Assembly: GCF_019703835.1 (NCBI RefSeq)
Contig: NZ_AP023054.1
Span: forward strand, 1,364,001-1,428,000
DNA length: 64,000 nucleotides
Source: Thaumasiovibrio subtropicus
GTDB lineage: Bacteria > Pseudomonadota > Gammaproteobacteria > Enterobacterales > Vibrionaceae
Direction: 5' to 3'
Below the pieces are notes generated by a model. That model was not told the origin of the DNA. It did no database searches and saw nothing but the letters and a program-made list of their open reading frames with translations. The position numbers and the translations under genes were made by a program. Shown here piece after piece: positions 27,515-35,236 of the stretch; the stretch's first letter is position 1; each line of letters starts with the position of its first letter.

Positions 27515-28132
27515 CTACAATGCTATCCATTCGTGGGTTAGTAAAAGTGTGTCATCGCTAAACAGAGAGACGTGATAGCGTGCCCCTGATACCACTTGGC
27601 CCACGCCTTTGGGCGTGCCTGTCATCACAATATCGTTATCTTGTAAGTCGATGAAATGGCTCAGCTCACGAAAAATCTCTTCGGGCTTATTGATCATTAA
27701 ACCGTAGTCGCCCTGTTGCTGAAGGTCGTCATCAATTCTCAGTTCAAACCGCAGGCTTGTGAGCTGAATGTTCTGTAGTGAAACAAATGGGCTCAAAACG
27801 GCAGCACCGGAAAATGCTTTAGCACGCTCCCAAGGTAATCCTCTTTCTTTGAGTCGTTGTTGTGTCGCGCGTTTTGTCAGGTCGAGGCCGATCCCGACAG
27901 CGATGGGCGCGCTCGCTTCGATAAGAAAGCAGATTTCTGCTTCATAATGCAGTGGTTCGCCACCTTGTTGGCTGTTCAAAACAGCAGATAGAGAAGAGGC
28001 AGGTTTGAAAAAGAACACCATTTCTTCAGGGACGGCGTTATTGAGCTCTTCGATGTGCGCCATGTAGTTGCGACCGATGCACAATAGTGAGTTAGGCTGC
28101 CGCTCTTGATTGGCAAATGTGATACTTGGCAC
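27515..28132 (-). CDS. Fumarylacetoacetate hydrolase family protein, GTG start
   Basis: 205 residues, a single FAH domain of the YcgM/FAHD1 kind: SLLCIGRNYMAHIEELNNAV, FFFKPASSL, the metal-site HYEAEICFLI, GIGLDLTKRATQ, ERAKAFSGAAVLSPF, and the closing MTGTPKGVGQV. It should be a metal-dependent C-C hydrolase or oxaloacetate decarboxylase. The frame is open upstream to 28495, but that part overlaps the divergent GNAT gene. GTG at 28132 has AAGGAG five bases before it and fits the family's usual length. Confidence 0.82.
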   Translation of the reverse strand: MPSITFANQERQPNSLLCIGRNYMAHIEELNNAVPEEMVFFFKPASSLSAVLNSQQGGEPLHYEAEICFLIEASAPIAVGIGLDLTKRATQQRLKERGLPWERAKAFSGAAVLSPFVSLQNIQLTSLRFELRIDDDLQQQGDYGLMINKPEEIFRELSHFIDLQDNDIVMTGTPKGVGQVVSGARYHVSLFSDDTLLLTHEWIAL

Positions 28133-28259
28133 AGGATCTCCTTGTCTAGCCGGATACTTAATCTCCTTGAGGCGGTTTGAGTATTGGCACACCAAGGCTG
28201 TTGAATAATAGCCAAAAATCCGTATGTTGATAAAGTGTTTATCAGATAGAGGTATCGAT

Positions 28260-28715
28260 ATGGAAATCAAACAAGATGATCTCACTGGCGGAGAAGTGAT
28301 TGCGCTGTTAGAGGAGCATTTAGCGGACATGTATGCCACTTCGCCACCAGAGAGCGTACATGCACTTGATGTAAATGCCTTGAAAGCCCCGGATATCACC
28401 TTTTTTAGCGGATGGCGAGATGGGCAACTGCTAGGGTGTGTCGCGATAAAAATGCTCAGTGAGCATGATGCGGAATTGAAATCAATGCGAACCATCCATC
28501 TCGCTCGTCAGGCAGGGGTTGCTTCTGGGCTATTGCAGCATGTTCTCGATTTTGCGAAGTCCCAAGGTATCCTTACGGTGAGTTTAGAAACGGGGTCGGA
28601 GGATTACTTTCTACCGGCTCGACATCTCTACGAAAAGTTCGGCTTTGAATACTGTGGCCCGTTTGGCAATTATCAACCTGATCCTTACAGTAAGTTTATG
28701 ACAAAGCAGCTTTAA
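28260..28715 (+). CDS. GNAT-family N-acetyltransferase
   Basis: 151 residues. Acetyl-CoA site pattern LARQAGVASGLLQHVLDFAKSQG, then LYEKFGFEYCGPFGNY near the end, as in the YsnE/PanM-like group with conserved HxLDVxAL-like HALDVNAL. The substrate is unknown. ATG 28260 is preceded by AGAGG at seven bases; ATG 28224 is a less likely alternative. Followed by an inverted repeat of the CTTGAGTATA type. Confidence 0.85.
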   Translation: MEIKQDDLTGGEVIALLEEHLADMYATSPPESVHALDVNALKAPDITFFSGWRDGQLLGCVAIKMLSEHDAELKSMRTIHLARQAGVASGLLQHVLDFAKSQGILTVSLETGSEDYFLPARHLYEKFGFEYCGPFGNYQPDPYSKFMTKQL

Positions 28716-28720
28716 GCCTG

Positions 28721-28751
28721 TACTCAAGCATCTTGCGTGGGCTTGAGTATA
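28721..28751 (+). repeat. Inverted repeat acting as terminator, CTTGAGTATA type
   Basis: TACTCAAGC-ATCTTGCGTGG-GCTTGAGTA, with outer CTG/CAG pairing, directly after the GNAT stop and before the convergent NUDIX gene. It shares the CTTGAGTATA end with copies at 30589 and 42130. Confidence 0.6.
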
Positions 28752-28762
28752 CAGGGCTGGAA

Positions 28763-29233
28763 CTATGTTTTGTCAAAGTAGCCATCCGTATTTTCCGCAA
28801 ACAGACATGCTAACGGGTAGGGCAGAGCCAGCTCGGGCAGTGACGTTTTCGAAAACCATTCTAAGCTTTCTGTTTCTCTATCTCGCGGCGCCGTATTTTC
28901 ATCCTCTACGCGACACTTAAATAGAACAATGGTGTAGTCAACTTGGTCGCCGTTTGGATAAGTGAAACTATAGTCTTCGCCCCCAAATACCCCGAGAATG
29001 CGCTCAACGTGTGCGGTTAATCCCGTTTCTTCGTATACTTCTCTCACTATAGCTTGTGCTGGCGATTCCTTTGGCTCGATCATCCCCGCCGGTAGGCTCC
29101 ATGAGCCATCGGTTTTCCGTTGTAACAATAGCTCATTGCGCTCGTTCAAAATAACCGCTGCAACAGCTGGGATCATAAGTGGTAAGATCCCCACTTTTTC
29201 TCTTAAATGCTTTAAGTACTTACTTGCACTCAT
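28763..29233 (-). CDS. NUDIX hydrolase
   Basis: 156 residues. NUDIX box GMIEPKESPAQAIVREVYEETGL (residues roughly 58-80) keeps the REVYEE core. The fold starts with VAAVILNERNELLLQRKTDG. It is likely a nucleoside-diphosphate-linked pyrophosphatase; the substrate cannot be told. AAGGT precedes the ATG. Lies downstream of the HxlR gene on the same strand with a 36-base gap. Confidence 0.87.
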   Translation of the reverse strand: MSASKYLKHLREKVGILPLMIPAVAAVILNERNELLLQRKTDGSWSLPAGMIEPKESPAQAIVREVYEETGLTAHVERILGVFGGEDYSFTYPNGDQVDYTIVLFKCRVEDENTAPRDRETESLEWFSKTSLPELALPYPLACLFAENTDGYFDKT

Positions 29234-29269
29234 TTGATACCTTGTTTTTTAATTGTGATGTTTAAATAT

Positions 29270-29638
29270 TTACTTGGTAGCAAGATCGTCAGGTGACAGG
29301 GCGTAAAAAGCGGCAGGTGGTTGGCGGCAGCCCGAGATGTGCTGCTCAGCCCACTGACTCATGGCTTGCACGACAGGGAGGAGTTGTTTGCCTGCATCGC
29401 AAAGAAAGTACTCGTATCGTACGGGTTTATCTTGATAAGCCCGTTTTTCAATTAAGCCATTCTCTAGCATCTCCTTAAGCCTGCTGGCTAAGATATTCGT
29501 CGTAATGCCCTCATCAGAACTTAAGAAATCACCATAGCGCTGCTTACCTAAGTACATGTCTCTGAGAAGAATAAGTGTCCATTTATCGCCAATTTGATCA
29601 AGGCAATTGGCAAGAGGGCAGATTGAACGCTTGTGCAT
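29270..29638 (-). CDS. HxlR-family transcriptional regulator
   Basis: 122 residues with the HxlR fold: MHKRSICPLANCLDQIGDKW, LILLRDMYLGKQRYGDFL and NILASRLKEMLENGLI. It resembles the other HxlR protein of the window (16146). ATG 29638 has GGAG five bases upstream; the frame also opens at 29680 with a poorer site. It diverges from the HD-domain gene, and the gap holds two copies of the ACTTGCA operator motif. The NUDIX gene follows and may be in the same unit. Confidence 0.9.
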   Translation of the reverse strand: MHKRSICPLANCLDQIGDKWTLILLRDMYLGKQRYGDFLSSDEGITTNILASRLKEMLENGLIEKRAYQDKPVRYEYFLCDAGKQLLPVVQAMSQWAEQHISGCRQPPAAFYALSPDDLATK

Positions 29639-29656
29639 TGGAGCTCCAAATTCGTG

Positions 29657-29708
29657 ACTTGCATTTTGAAAGTTTGCCATATAGGGTAGTGAATTGCAAA
29701 ATACAAGT
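29657..29708. promoter_or_regulatory. Probable HxlR operators (two sites)
   Basis: ACTTGCATTTTGAAAGT at 29657-29673 and AATTGCAAAATACAAGT at 29692-29708 each match 14 of 17 positions of the palindrome ACTTGCATTATACAAGT found before the other HxlR gene. They lie between the HxlR gene and the HD-domain gene. Confidence 0.6.
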
Positions 29709-29727
29709 GACTTAGGGAAAGAGATTA

Positions 29728-30486
29728 ATGATCAGTGATTATCGTTGGAGTGAAGAGACAAATGGGTTACTTATGGGTATGGATAAGTGGCGGTTTTATA
29801 GTTTGTTAGTACGTGGGCAATGTCATGAGATGATTCAGAAGCTGTTGACGGCGTGCGGCGGTTACCAAAAAGCGATAGCGCGCATAAACCTTGATAGCAT
29901 TCCTGAACCTGACAGCCAAATTGCGAGAGAGGCGCAATTGTTGGCAAGTGTCAGTTGTAAGCCCGAGCTCTATCTGCATTGCTTACGCACCTATTATTTT
30001 GCTGCCATGTATGCACAGTTTACAGGAGAAAAACCCGACCTAGAGTTGCTCTATGTGGCGTCACTGATGCACGACATCGGGCTAACGGATGACTTTCAAT
30101 CGCAGGCAGCGTCAAACAGTTTTGCGGTTGTTGGCGCGAGGGAAGCATACGCGTTAGCTGAGAAGTATGAGTACGGTACCTCATGGCGAATTGCCTTATA
30201 TGAAGCGATTTCCAAGCACTTAAATCCGTTTCTCTCTGCAAAGCAGAACAGCATTGAAGCGCGCAGTTTGCAGAAAGGCGCGACACTGGATGTGATAGGT
30301 GGCTATCAATTTCTCTTTCCCAAAGCAGAGTTAGCCAAAGTGCATCAGCGTTACTCTCGTGACGGATTTAAAGCGCATATATTGGATACGATGACAGACA
30401 TACCACACCATAAGTGCTCTCATGCTGGAGTACTCTGTTCGTGTGGTTTTGAAGGGCTGGTGGATAAAAACCCATTGGAAAAGTAG
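29728..30486 (+). CDS. HD-domain phosphohydrolase-like protein, cyanamide hydratase type
   Basis: 252 residues. The metal-binding HD pair lies in LLYVASLMHDIGLTDDF, with a preceding histidine in LHCLRTYYFAAMYAQ. It resembles the cyanamide hydratase-like branch of HD proteins; the true substrate is unknown. It diverges from an HxlR regulator that probably controls it. The gene ends shortly before a strong inverted repeat. Confidence 0.8.
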   Translation: MISDYRWSEETNGLLMGMDKWRFYSLLVRGQCHEMIQKLLTACGGYQKAIARINLDSIPEPDSQIAREAQLLASVSCKPELYLHCLRTYYFAAMYAQFTGEKPDLELLYVASLMHDIGLTDDFQSQAASNSFAVVGAREAYALAEKYEYGTSWRIALYEAISKHLNPFLSAKQNSIEARSLQKGATLDVIGGYQFLFPKAELAKVHQRYSRDGFKAHILDTMTDIPHHKCSHAGVLCSCGFEGLVDKNPLEK

Positions 30487-30588
30487 GCTGGGTTTAGTGG
30501 CCAAGTTAAATCGAAGCTTTGCTATACACTTAAAACCATCGTATTGAGCAGGAAATGATGGTCTTCGAAGGCTGTAAAGCGAATGTGA

Positions 30589-30625
30589 TATATACTCAAG
30601 CAACTCAATGTTGCTTGAGTATATA
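30589..30625 (+). repeat. 16-bp perfect inverted repeat, CTTGAGTATA type
   Basis: TATATACTCAAGCAAC and GTTGCTTGAGTATATA flank a 5-base loop (TCAAT). It lies between the HD gene and the convergent exported protein gene and may serve as a bidirectional terminator. It is the best copy of the dispersed repeat. Confidence 0.75.
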
Positions 30626-30661
30626 AGGCAAGTCAGCTATGCTCTAGGAGCCCGCGTGAGA

Positions 30662-31183
30662 TTATTTGTTTCCGGGATAATTCATCCTGTATTGAGGATG
30701 TCTTCCTCGTTGAGTGGGTATTACTTGATAAAAAACAGTATGCTTAACATTGTTACTATCGGAAAAGTATGTCGCATTAAACTCAACCAATATGTCATCA
30801 AAGAAGGTTAATTGCTCAAGAGAATCATTATCTTTATTAATAATATATTGGTCATTTTCGATGCTTCGATTTAAATGCTCAGGAACTAGAAATGCCGTGT
30901 ATTGCAATTCTGGGTCAATGTTAGTGTCTCCACTCCAGACTACAAAAGCTAGCTCGTGATCTTCGATACCCATAAACTGTCCTTTTACTAATTCTATAAA
31001 AATGTCATTCCCGCAGTGATCTTTTACATTAGTGTTAGCTTTGCATGATGCTTGATCGATTTTGTAGAGTCCGATATGCATTTCTATACTTGAAGTGTCA
31101 GCCATTGTATAGCTGACGAAAGTCAAAAAAAGAGTAATGGGCAGTATCAGGTATTTTAAACAGTGTGCTTTATTTGGGCGCAT
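30662..31183 (-). CDS. Exported hypothetical protein
   Basis: 173 residues with a signal peptide (YLILPITLFLTFVSYTMA), so periplasmic or secreted. The mature part has two cysteines (SCKANTNVKDHC) that could form a disulfide and no recognised domain. It lies 25 bases downstream of an L,D-transpeptidase-like remnant on the same strand, in AT-rich DNA. An immunity role toward such an enzyme is one possibility; it is only an inference from position and export. Confidence 0.6.
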   Translation of the reverse strand: MRPNKAHCLKYLILPITLFLTFVSYTMADTSSIEMHIGLYKIDQASCKANTNVKDHCGNDIFIELVKGQFMGIEDHELAFVVWSGDTNIDPELQYTAFLVPEHLNRSIENDQYIINKDNDSLEQLTFFDDILVEFNATYFSDSNNVKHTVFYQVIPTQRGRHPQYRMNYPGNK

Positions 31184-31208
31184 ATTTTTATCTCAATATT
31201 TTCCATGT

Positions 31209-31370
31209 TTACCAAGGATAACTGATGACTACTCTGGTTTTTTCGTCAACCCAGTTATGAATAACCTCGGCATCTACTTTCGCTACATGAATGCAGCCAG
31301 CTTTCGGGCCGCCATTACTCGTATATGTTGATCTTCCTCGCCATTCGTTTATGTATATTTCTTTTTTCAC
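31209..31370 (-). pseudogene. Remnant of an L,D-transpeptidase (YkuD) C-terminus
   Basis: 53 residues from GTG 31370 to TAA. The sequence contains NGGPKAGCIHVAKVDAEVIH then WVDEKTRVVISYP, which matches the end of YkuD domains around the catalytic cysteine (GCIxx). There is no credible ribosome site, and the frame closes upstream at 31403, so the N-terminal part of the domain is missing. It may be a decayed gene or the 3' end left by a recombination event. It was not among the long frames because of its size. Confidence 0.5.
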
Positions 31371-31532
31371 CAGGTTAGAATAGAATAACGCATTATGAGA
31401 GCTTTACCATTAGTTCCAAAAGTTATCTTTATATGCCTTGTCACAAGAGCATACTTTGATGGACTTATAACCCGAAAAAGACTCCCGCTATGGGGGTAAG
31501 CGCGATATGGCAGTCGATGTAAGGAAATGGTA

Positions 31533-32435
31533 ATGAAAAGACCACCGATTTGGAAACACCGTAAGAAATATGTCAACTATTTTTATGAAAGCTTGTCGTA
31601 TGACACTGATCATTTAAATGTTGACCCTCAATCTGTTATTGAACGAATTAAAAAATATCACGAAGAACCGGCATATTGCTTAGGTGTGCTTACGAATCAT
31701 GTTAATTTCTTTTATCGGTATGCCCTGTTTCGCTATACCGACGCCTATTTAACGGGTGATGGACCGCAAATGAATCTTTATCAAGAGCTTGCTGAGGAGC
31801 TGCTTGAGCGTGTGCTTTGGGGAAAGCAGTTCTCTTCTGATGACGAAGAGCTTTATGTAACTAAACTTCAGGTCGGAGTGTCGATGACCTTGGGAGGGAG
31901 TTTTGCGGCAGAGTCAAGACGCGAGTCAATTATTAACGTATGTATTGAGCAAATCTCCAACATTCTCGATGACGAAGTTGAAATGACAATTTTCCCTTAC
32001 ATTCGCTTATGTGGCCACGAGTTTATTGCTATGTGTCACAGCGTGATGAATGGTAGTGATCTGGGTGATATTCAGTTGTTTTCAGAAAGTGGATTAAGAG
32101 CGTATTTGGCGGAAAGGTATATATTATCAAGTCGCGAATCGGTAGGTGCTGACTATCCGGAGGCACTTGTCCCTGCAGAAGTGATCGCTTATTACTATTT
32201 GAAGGGGCATGATATCCCAAGGTCGCTAATTGAAGCAGATGCTGATTTCGCTTTACTTCAAGGCGCACTTGACGCTAAACGATCAGGCGAAAGGGCATAT
32301 ATTACTTGCTCGAAACTACGGGACGGGATTGCATTGTTGTGTCAGGCAGATGACATGGTCTTTAATTTGTATGAGAGCTTAGAAGTTCCGCCATTACGAG
32401 ACGTGTTGGCTCCTTTCTTTGAAAGTGAACTATGA
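31533..32435 (+). CDS. Hypothetical protein, orphan
   Basis: 300 residues, soluble, predicted mostly helical, not recognised. The start MKRPPIWKHRKKYVNYFYES is basic, followed by acidic helices. AAGGA lies seven bases before ATG 31533; ATG 31527 is too close to it. The base composition of 30.5-32.4 kb is more AT-rich than its surroundings, and its neighbours are accessory genes, so transfer is likely. Confidence 0.65.
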   Translation: MKRPPIWKHRKKYVNYFYESLSYDTDHLNVDPQSVIERIKKYHEEPAYCLGVLTNHVNFFYRYALFRYTDAYLTGDGPQMNLYQELAEELLERVLWGKQFSSDDEELYVTKLQVGVSMTLGGSFAAESRRESIINVCIEQISNILDDEVEMTIFPYIRLCGHEFIAMCHSVMNGSDLGDIQLFSESGLRAYLAERYILSSRESVGADYPEALVPAEVIAYYYLKGHDIPRSLIEADADFALLQGALDAKRSGERAYITCSKLRDGIALLCQADDMVFNLYESLEVPPLRDVLAPFFESEL

Positions 32436-32496
32436 AGTGCGTACTTAAAATGAATTTTGTAGGGCGCTTCTACTTATTCGAGAGTCCTTCTGCACA

Positions 32497-32599
32497 AGCC
32501 GTGCTCTCAGCAAGTTAGCTTAGAAGACACGGCTCACTAACACTGTGTGTCGCGCGGTTGGAGTTTAAGCTAGACACGTCGTACCTCTGAGCCGTGCTT
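32497..32599. terminator. Alternative hairpins between convergent genes
   Basis: AGCCGTG (32497), CACGGCTCA (32528) and TGAGCCGTG (32588) can pair in two mutually exclusive ways. The second pairing extends through AGAAG/CTTCT. T-rich sequence follows. It sits between the orphan gene and the convergent acetyltransferase gene and probably works as a terminator. Confidence 0.45.
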
Positions 32600-32692
32600 C
32601 TTGGTTTTCTATTCGTCTTCGCCAAAGACTCTCAAACTAGTCTTGTCGAGATCTTGAACATAGGCGAAAAAACGTGGCCTGCGATGCCTTGG

Positions 32693-33256
32693 TTATTGCG
32701 TCTCGTTGATTTCTCGCAGATCCTTGATTGGCTTGGCAGGCATACCGCCAACGAGTGTGTCAGGTGGAACATCACGCGTGACCACAGATCCTGCGGCGAC
32801 GACAGAACGTGCGCCAACCGTGACACCTTGGCAAATCACCACATTACCGCCTATCCACACATCGTCTTCGATCACTATGGGTAAACAGGTGATCTCCCAT
32901 TTCTTGCGTTGTCGATAATCGAGGGGATGAGTCGGGGTGTAAAATTGCGAACTTGGCCCGACGAGGACGTTATTCCCTAGCGTAATTGGCGCATTATCTA
33001 ACATGGTGACCCCCATATTGATAAAGCTTCCCGTGCCCAATGTAATCGTTTTTCCATATTCACATTGGAAAGGGGGACAGATAATACTGCCTTCGCCAAC
33101 CGACCCGAGTAACTGTGCGACAAAGGGTTTGGCGGCCTCAAACTGGCGCGTATTGATCTTCTGTAATAGATCGAATGCTTGGTTTCGGAGTTGATCAAAC
33201 TCAGGGCTGTAGGCGTCATAGTCGAGCCCTTGGCACATCTTTTCAAATTCAGTCAC
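32693..33256 (-). CDS. maa: Sugar O-acetyltransferase, maltose/galactoside type
   Basis: 187 residues of the left-handed beta-helix (hexapeptide repeat) family: FINMGVTMLDNAPITLGNNV, LVGPSSQFYTPTHPLDYRQR with the catalytic His, IVIEDDVWIGGNVVICQGVT, and VVAAGSVVTRDVPPDTLVGG. It transfers acetyl from acetyl-CoA to a sugar. GTG 33256 (VTEFEKMCQG) has AAGGT five bases upstream and gives the usual length; ATG 33286 would add ten atypical residues. The gene is unlinked to any sugar pathway here. Confidence 0.85.
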   Translation of the reverse strand: MTEFEKMCQGLDYDAYSPEFDQLRNQAFDLLQKINTRQFEAAKPFVAQLLGSVGEGSIICPPFQCEYGKTITLGTGSFINMGVTMLDNAPITLGNNVLVGPSSQFYTPTHPLDYRQRKKWEITCLPIVIEDDVWIGGNVVICQGVTVGARSVVAAGSVVTRDVPPDTLVGGMPAKPIKDLREINETQ

Positions 33257-33385
33257 GCTACACCTTATCTTCGGACATTTGAGCAAATCTTAGCTGACTC
33301 ATGCGTTTCACTATGTGAATGAGCTCACCAAATTGTGCGCGTGAGTGAATAGTATTGAAGAGTACACAGATACGATTGAATTGAG

Positions 33386-34984
33386 TTAACGCGATCCATC
33401 TACGAGCCGCGCTGTTTTTTCGAGGACAATGCCGAGCCGTTTTGCCAATCGCACTAAATTTGCTCTATCTGTTTTCAGTAAACGTGCCGCTTTCGCCCAG
33501 TTAAAGTCTGCTTGGTTTAGACTTTGCTCAATAGCCTGTTTTTGAAACTGTTCTGTTGCGGCACGCAACCCGAGAGAGACGTCTATGTGTTGATTAGGTT
33601 GTGTCTGCTGAGACTGACGTACGTTACTTCTGGGAACAGGCAGGTTATCGAGTGGACCAATATCACTGATCGTTAACGACACGACGCTGCTCTCCGTCAG
33701 TCTCGCGCGCGCTTTCAGCGCTGCTCTATTGATAACATGTTCAAGCTCTCGGACATTGCCCGGCCATGGATAGTCGCACAGATAGATAAGGGCATCTCGA
33801 TTGAGTTTTATTTGGGTGATGCCGAGTCTGCGACGTGCCTGCTCTAGAAAGAAACCCGCGAGCAATGGAATATCACCGTCTCGATCGCGAAGAGCAGGCA
33901 CAGTAATGGGGTAGACACTGAGCCTGTGATATAAGTCAGCGCGAAAACGTCCTTCATCAACTTCTTGTTTTAAATCGCGATTGGTGGCGGCAAGCACTCT
34001 TACGGACACGGTGTCGATGGTGTCTTGTCCTACGGGTTGAATTTCATTGTTTTGCAACGCACGCAGTATTTTGCTTTGCGCAGCGAGTGGTAGTTCGCCT
34101 ATTTCGTCGAGAAAAAGCGTCCCGCCATCGGCTAAGGCAAACTTACCTAGTCGATGTTTATCAGCGCCAGTAAATGCCCCTTTCACGTGGCCAAAGAGTT
34201 CGCTCTCAACCAAACTCTCGGGTATGGCGGCACAGTTTACGTACACGAGCGCTTGGCGATGTATGGAGGAGTTATGGTGAAGGGTACGGGCGACCAGTTC
34301 TTTACCTACGCCAGTTTCACCTTGAATAAGGATATTGAAATTCGACGGCGCGACGACACTGATATCGGCCTTCAAGACCTGCATTGCCTCACTATTGCCT
34401 ATGATTTCCCCGCCTTTTTGCTCCCATGCCTCTTCATTCAAGCTGTCCACCTGTCGCTGCGCCTGTGTCGCTTGCCTCTCTAGTTGAGAGAAATTCAACG
34501 CCATTTGCAGAGTTGAACTCGCGATAGCACTCAGGACGTCCAAGGTGCGGTGTGAAATGGCATCAAACATCTTTGGCTGGACACTATCCAATGCCAATAC
34601 GCCGAGTAACTGTTCACCAAAACGGAGTGGTAATCCCATGCATGAATGCATAGGTAGGTCACCTTCGTGATCAAGGAGCAAACCGTCAAAGGGGTCGGGG
34701 AGCGGAGAATCTGCAGCAAATTTAACCGGTTGCGTTGTCGCGCAAATTTCAGCAAATCTGGGGTGTTCATTAACAACAAATCGCCGACCCAATGTGTCGT
34801 TGGTTAACCCTTGCATAGCCATCGGTATCAAAGTGTCTCCTTGCAGTGAAAGTAGCACTACACTGTCACATTGAATGGCTTTTCTGATGGCATCGAGTAA
34901 GCGATCAAAACGCGTTTTATTGTCATGGCCACTGGCTAGCCCCACAGTCATTTCGACCAATGTGGAAACCGTAATGTCGTTCAT
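33386..34984 (-). CDS. norR: Nitric oxide-responsive sigma-54 activator NorR
   Basis: 532 residues. An N-terminal GAF domain (about 20-170) senses nitric oxide through a non-haem iron. A central AAA+ domain (about 205-440) shows Walker A GETGVGKE, the sigma-54-contact loop GAFTGAD and Walker [13 protein letters not shown]-terminal Fis-type HTH ([20 protein letters not shown]) binds DNA. The start [15 protein letters not shown] is chosen over an upstream extension of 19 residues. It is divergent from hmp; NorR-type sites and a sigma-54 promoter lie between them. Confidence 0.93.
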   Translation of the reverse strand: MNDITVSTLVEMTVGLASGHDNKTRFDRLLDAIRKAIQCDSVVLLSLQGDTLIPMAMQGLTNDTLGRRFVVNEHPRFAEICATTQPVKFAADSPLPDPFDGLLLDHEGDLPMHSCMGLPLRFGEQLLGVLALDSVQPKMFDAISHRTLDVLSAIASSTLQMALNFSQLERQATQAQRQVDSLNEEAWEQKGGEIIGNSEAMQVLKADISVVAPSNFNILIQGETGVGKELVARTLHHNSSIHRQALVYVNCAAIPESLVESELFGHVKGAFTGADKHRLGKFALADGGTLFLDEIGELPLAAQSKILRALQNNEIQPVGQDTIDTVSVRVLAATNRDLKQEVDEGRFRADLYHRLSVYPITVPALRDRDGDIPLLAGFFLEQARRRLGITQIKLNRDALIYLCDYPWPGNVRELEHVINRAALKARARLTESSVVSLTISDIGPLDNLPVPRSNVRQSQQTQPNQHIDVSLGLRAATEQFQKQAIEQSLNQADFNWAKAARLLKTDRANLVRLAKRLGIVLEKTARLVDGSR

Positions 34985-35008
34985 TTGTGAATTCCGAAAT
35001 GTTGTTTT

Positions 35009-35056
35009 ATGACATGATAGTGTCATTTTGACTTTTTTCAATCAGGTCAATTTGAC
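35009..35056 (+). promoter_or_regulatory. NorR binding sites upstream of hmp
   Basis: GTCATTTTGAC (35022-35032) and GTCAATTTGAC (35046-35056) both fit the NorR core GT-N7-AC. A perfect palindrome ATGACA-TGATAG-TGTCAT (35009-35026) overlaps the first. They sit about 55-90 bases upstream of the sigma-54 promoter, as expected for enhancer sites. Confidence 0.75.
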
Positions 35057-35111
35057 ATATTTATGCCGATTAACTAATTGAAAGTTAGGAGTATTAGTGA
35101 GTTAGTGGTTC

Positions 35112-35127
35112 TGGCACGTTTTGTGCT
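35112..35127 (+). promoter_or_regulatory. Sigma-54 promoter of hmp
   Basis: TGGCACGTTTTGTGCT carries the GG and GC pairs separated by exactly 10 bases and matches the -24/-12 consensus well. Transcription would start near 35138, leaving a leader of about 100 bases that contains an 8-bp hairpin. Confidence 0.8.
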
Positions 35128-35134
35128 GATGTGA

Positions 35135-35176
35135 GTATAAACTCAAACCTCATACGCTATTTGATGCTGGTTTGAG
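35135..35176 (+). repeat. Hairpin in the hmp leader, related to the dispersed repeat
   Basis: CTCAAACC (35142) pairs with GGTTTGAG (35169). The left part, TATAAACTCAAACCTCATAC, resembles the reverse complement of the repeat at 6558. It would lie in the 5' leader of the hmp mRNA. Confidence 0.4.
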
Positions 35177-35236
35177 AATAAAAAAAGGCGGTGCAATGAC
35201 AGCGCTGAAAAAGTCAGTAATAAGGAGTCTCCCAGT

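Noticed and set aside
28133-28495. Upstream part of the FAH-family frame
   Set aside because: It overlaps the divergent GNAT gene and carries no family sequence; the GTG at 28132 with AAGGAG explains the real start.
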